A program made the translations under genes and the position numbers. Source: CAJXYS01 sp913063035 (lineage in GTDB: Bacteria > Pseudomonadota > Alphaproteobacteria > Rhodobacterales > Rhodobacteraceae). From it: a DNA stretch of 64,000 bases. Positions 61,550 through 64,000 of this stretch are shown here, piece after piece. Below the pieces are notes generated by a model. It did not search any database, had not been told where the DNA came from, and worked only from the letters and a program-made list of their open reading frames with translations. Positions within the stretch are counted from its first letter, which is position 1. Each line of letters begins with the position of its first letter. Where the stretch lies: assembly GCF_050586465.1 (NCBI RefSeq), contig NZ_JBOCEG010000001.1, positions 310,001 through 374,000 on the forward strand. Reading direction: 5' to 3'.

Positions 61550-61563
61550 TTGTGGAAACGCAA
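61550..61563. promoter_or_regulatory. Degenerate Crp/Fnr-type box between the regulator and pseudoazurin genes
   Basis: TTGTGGAAACGCAA keeps TTG-N8-CAA spacing with one conserved CGCAA half. It lies 16 bp from the regulator start and 72 bp before pseudoazurin, so it could serve autoregulation or pseudoazurin control. Confidence 0.4.
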
Positions 61564-61634
61564 CGTCCCGGGACCTGGCCTATCGCATACCGGCAGCAGT
61601 CGAAACAAGCGGATGTGACAGAAAGGACGATCCG

Positions 61635-62063
61635 ATGATCAAGACCCTCGTGATGGCCTCGGCCCTCGCGCTCGGGGCCGCCGCGGCCCAGGCCGAGACC
61701 TTCGAAATCGAGATGCTCAACCGGGGCGAGGCGGGCGCGATGGTGTTCGAGCCAGCCTTCGTGAAGGCCGCGCCCGGCGACGTGATCCGTTTCCTGCCCA
61801 CCGATCGCGGGCACAACGTCGAGAGCATCGACGGGATGCTCCCCGCCGGTGTCGAGAGCTTCAGGACCCGCTTCGACGACGTGTTCGAGATGACCGTCGC
61901 GGCCGAAGGTGTCTACGGCGTCAAGTGCACCCCGCACTACGCGATGGGCATGGTCGCGCTGATCCAGGTCGGCGACGCGGTCAACGAAGATGAGGCAGCC
62001 GCGGTCAAACAGCGCGGCAGGGCCGCCGCCGTCTTCGGTGACCTTTTCGCGAAGGTCGAGTGA
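61635..62063 (+). CDS. Pseudoazurin
   Basis: A periplasmic blue copper electron carrier, 142 residues with a signal peptide cleaved after AQA (residue 20). The type 1 copper ligands are His in DRGHNVESI, Cys and His in GVKCTPHYAMGM, and the Met two residues after YA. Pseudoazurin donates electrons to nitrite and nitrous oxide reductases, and to other periplasmic acceptors. It is followed by nnrS after 82 bp and faces the NnrR-like gene. GAAAGGACG precedes the ATG. Confidence 0.95.
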   Translation: MIKTLVMASALALGAAAAQAETFEIEMLNRGEAGAMVFEPAFVKAAPGDVIRFLPTDRGHNVESIDGMLPAGVESFRTRFDDVFEMTVAAEGVYGVKCTPHYAMGMVALIQVGDAVNEDEAAAVKQRGRAAAVFGDLFAKVE

Positions 62064-62145
62064 TCCCGTCCGGACGGATCGTCCGACGCGGGCGGGGCGC
62101 CCCGGACAGGCGTCCCGCCGATCCCATTTTCCAGGAGGTGCCCCG

Positions 62146-63348
62146 ATGCAGACCCGACAGGACTTCACCGGCCCGGCGCTGTTCTCCTACGGCTTCCGGC
62201 CCTTCTTTCTGGCCGCCACGCTTTTCGGGCTGGGCGTGGTCCCGGCCTGGCTTTTGGTCTGGCGCGGCGACCTGATGCCGGGCGGTCCCATGGCGCCGGT
62301 CGACTGGCACGTCCACGAGATGATTTTCGGCTACGGGGCCGCCGTCGTGGCGGGGTTTCTCTTTACCGCCGTTCCGAACTGGACCGGCCGGATGCCGGCG
62401 CGCGGCTGGCCGCTGGCCGTGCTGCTCGCGCTTTGGATCGCCGGACGGCTCGCCATGGCGGGGGCGTTCGGGGATGACCCGGTGCTTGTCATGTGTGCCG
62501 ATGGCGCCTTCCTTTTGGCGGTCGCCGGCATGATCGCGCGCGAGATCGTGGCGGGGCGGAACTGGCGCAACCTCAAGGTCGTGGTGCCGGTGTCGCTGCT
62601 GGCCGCGGCCAATGTCTTCTTTCATCTCGAGGCCATGCGCACGGGGCTGGCCGAAACGGGCCACCGTCTCGGGATCGCGCTGCTCGTGTTCCTCATCATG
62701 CTCATCGGGGGGCGCATCGTGCCGAGTTTCACACGCAACTGGCTGGCAAGGAGCGGCTCGCCCAGCCGGCCGGTGCCGTTCGGCCCCTATGACGTGGCGA
62801 GCCTCGTGGCCGGCGGTGTCGCCCTGGCCGGGTGGGTGGCGGTCCCGGATGCCCCGGCGACCGGCGTGGCGCTCGCGCTGGCCACGGTGATGCATGTCGT
62901 GCGGCTGGCGCGCTGGCTGGGGGTTCTGACGGCGGGTGCGCCGCTGCTGGTCATGTTGCACATCGCCTACGGTTTCCTGCCGGCAGGCTTTGCAGCGGCG
63001 GCGCTGGGGGCTTTCGGACGGGCCGGGCCGGACCAGGCCGCGCATCTCTTCGGGATCGGCGGGATCGGCGGCATGACGCTGGCCGTGATGATGCGCGCGA
63101 CGCTCGGGCACACGGGGCGCCCGCTCGTCGCCGGGCCGGCGCTGACCGTCGGCTTCGTGGCGGTCGCGCTCGCCGCCCTGGTCCGGCTCTATGGCGCCGA
63201 TGCGTTCTTCCCGGGGCTGGATGGCATTCACCTCGCCGCGCTGCTCTGGACGGCGGGCTTCGCGCTGGCCGTGCGGCGATTGCTGCCGTGGCTGGCGACG
63301 CCGCGCATGGCGCCGCGCCGCCCCGGCCGGGCATCGCTTCGGACGTGA
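62146..63348 (+). CDS. nnrS: NnrS family membrane protein
   Basis: A 400-residue haem-copper membrane protein with about 12 helices, required for resistance to nitrosative stress in homologues. Family motifs are FSYGFRPFFLAATLFG, DWHVHEMIFGYGAAVVAGFLFTAVPNWTGR, GGRIVPSFTRNWL and MTLAVMMRATLGHTGR, with histidines placed for metal binding. The ATG at 62146 follows CCAGGAGGTG. With pseudoazurin, HemN and the NnrR-like regulator it makes up a denitrification accessory set. Confidence 0.95.
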   Translation: MQTRQDFTGPALFSYGFRPFFLAATLFGLGVVPAWLLVWRGDLMPGGPMAPVDWHVHEMIFGYGAAVVAGFLFTAVPNWTGRMPARGWPLAVLLALWIAGRLAMAGAFGDDPVLVMCADGAFLLAVAGMIAREIVAGRNWRNLKVVVPVSLLAAANVFFHLEAMRTGLAETGHRLGIALLVFLIMLIGGRIVPSFTRNWLARSGSPSRPVPFGPYDVASLVAGGVALAGWVAVPDAPATGVALALATVMHVVRLARWLGVLTAGAPLLVMLHIAYGFLPAGFAAAALGAFGRAGPDQAAHLFGIGGIGGMTLAVMMRATLGHTGRPLVAGPALTVGFVAVALAALVRLYGADAFFPGLDGIHLAALLWTAGFALAVRRLLPWLATPRMAPRRPGRASLRT

Positions 63349-63560
63349 GCGTCCGGGCGGGCCGGTGGCCGGGGAACGTGTCCACCCCAGCGCGGCGGCG
63401 CGTCGGCACATGCAGGCTTTCGCCCTTAAGGGGAAGTCTTGATGGCCGGGAGCGCGCGGCCGGGGTGCACGCGCCCTGCACAGAATTCCACGCGGCTCAC
63501 ATATTGCGGCAACAATCCATTGAAATTGTGAACGGTATCTGATTCGGATTTGTCCAAAGT

Positions 63561-63589
63561 TTTACCGGCCTGGCTTTTCCTGATACAAT
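63561..63589 (+). promoter_or_regulatory. Likely sigma-70 promoter of the last gene
   Basis: TTTACC (63561-63566) and TACAAT (63584-63589) are 17 bp apart in an AT-rich stretch. Transcription would start only a few bases before the ATG at 63602, so the message may be almost leaderless. Confidence 0.5.
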
Positions 63590-63601
63590 TATCGGTAGAA
63601 C

Positions 63602-63991
63602 ATGAATGCGCACCCGAATTCCCATGAAATGGCCAGGTTCCCGATGCTGCCTCCCAGCTTGAGATACTTCATCAAGCACGAAATCGAAGATATCTTCGAC
63701 CTCGTCCCGGTTTTGATCCTCGGCGTCGGTCTGGCCTTCGCGATCTTGATCCTGCTGCTTTTCGTGAACACGGAGCGGGACCCGGCCGCGACGCCAGGCC
63801 CGGCTGGCGTATCCGCGCCCGTGGCCGAAGACGCCGCGGCAGCGGGACCGGGCGCGGCATCCACCGCGGCCGATGCCGGTGACGCCGGGATCCCGCGCGA
63901 GCCCGGGGCCGCGCCGGAGGAAGAGCCGCGCTCGAGTGACGCGGCGCAGCGCTTCAGATTGCTCGAGCGCCCGTCCGACTTTCCGCCCTAA
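63602..63991 (+). CDS. Single-pass membrane protein of unknown function
   Basis: A 129-residue protein. Residues 1-33 are a cytoplasmic N-terminus (SLRYFIKHEIEDIFDLVP). Residues about 35-55 are one transmembrane helix (VLILGVGLAFAILILLLFV). Residues about 58-110 are a Pro/Ala/Gly-rich, probably disordered stretch, and the end is a short charged tail (SSDAAQRFRLLERPSDFPP). No family recognised. No Shine-Dalgarno sequence is seen before ATG 63602; ATGs at 63629 and 63644 are alternatives. Confidence 0.65.
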   Translation: MNAHPNSHEMARFPMLPPSLRYFIKHEIEDIFDLVPVLILGVGLAFAILILLLFVNTERDPAATPGPAGVSAPVAEDAAAAGPGAASTAADAGDAGIPREPGAAPEEEPRSSDAAQRFRLLERPSDFPP

Positions 63992-64000
63992 GGCAGGCCT

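Noticed and set aside
63503..63516. ATTG-N6-CAAT palindrome as a Crp/Fnr site
   Set aside because: The TTG and CAA half-sites are 6 bp apart instead of the 8 bp needed for this regulator family.

Overview
The window is a high-GC, densely coded stretch of alphaproteobacterial chromosome. It most resembles the Rhodobacteraceae/Roseobacter group. The signs are a methionine synthase split into two genes, an HvrA-like H-NS protein, many TRAP transporters, a lone ctaD, a pseudoazurin/NnrS denitrification accessory cluster, short intergenic gaps and many ATGA stop/start overlaps. I see no tRNA, rRNA, CRISPR array, insertion sequence or prophage. The first gene is cut by the window edge.

Layout. (1) 1-639 is the end of an MalK/UgpC-type sugar ABC ATPase. 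(2) 647-11263 is a carbon/energy module: acyl-CoA synthetase, fused 2-oxoacid dehydrogenase E1, E2, an acyl carrier protein and a zinc alcohol dehydrogenase in one overlapping operon, then PEP synthase, a YbhB/YbcL protein and a convergent PfkB kinase. Perfect FNR/FixK-type boxes (TTGAC-N4-GTCAA and TTGAT-N4-ATCAA) precede the operon and the PEP synthase, so low-oxygen control is likely. (3) 11413-12789 holds a Flp-pilin-like protein with a Lys-Asp tail encoded by a perfect hexanucleotide repeat, and an orphan RfaH/NusG-like factor. (4) 12829-16697 is a TRAP transporter whose small permease is fused to a TM2 domain and a coiled coil. (5) 16937-23792 holds a second-type FtsH protease, split MetH behind a perfect 21-bp palindrome, and Bfd/Bfr iron storage. 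(6) 23840-32200 holds an orphan response regulator, H-NS, bactofilin, DoxX, a phosphohexomutase, an ABC1 kinase, cytochrome oxidase subunit I and a lipoprotein.

(7) 32227-35871 is an Lrp regulator divergent from a tight PLP-lyase/M24 peptidase/Asp-Glu-racemase operon with an ectoine-utilisation flavour. (8) 35868-44047 holds malic enzyme, a sugar 1-dehydrogenase, a truncated sulfotransferase, an MFS carrier, ExoD, a DUF411 protein, a methyltransferase and a photolyase-like protein with apparently swapped domains. (9) 44055-50576 (leftward) holds a LysR regulator, a YcsI/DUF1445 protein, a TRAP transporter and 5-oxoprolinase subunits PxpB/PxpC, without PxpA. (10) 50762-55432 holds a CBS protein, a tungstate ABC transporter (TupBCA) with a DNA-binding/periplasmic-binding-like regulator, and an acetyltransferase preceded by a possible small RNA. 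(11) 55464-58753 holds a DUF6782 metallopeptidase, YegP and a HerA-like ATPase. (12) 58933-63348 is an NO/denitrification accessory cluster: HemN, a DUF1858 protein, an NnrR-like Crp/Fnr regulator, pseudoazurin and NnrS, with TTGC-N6-(T/G)CAA boxes in the hemN/DUF1858 gap. A one-TM unknown protein closes the window.

Two intergenic structures look like unannotated small RNAs: a minus-strand element at about 24877-24990 upstream of hns, and a plus-strand element at about 54750-54814 upstream of the acetyltransferase. All functions are read from motifs and gene context; no searches were run.
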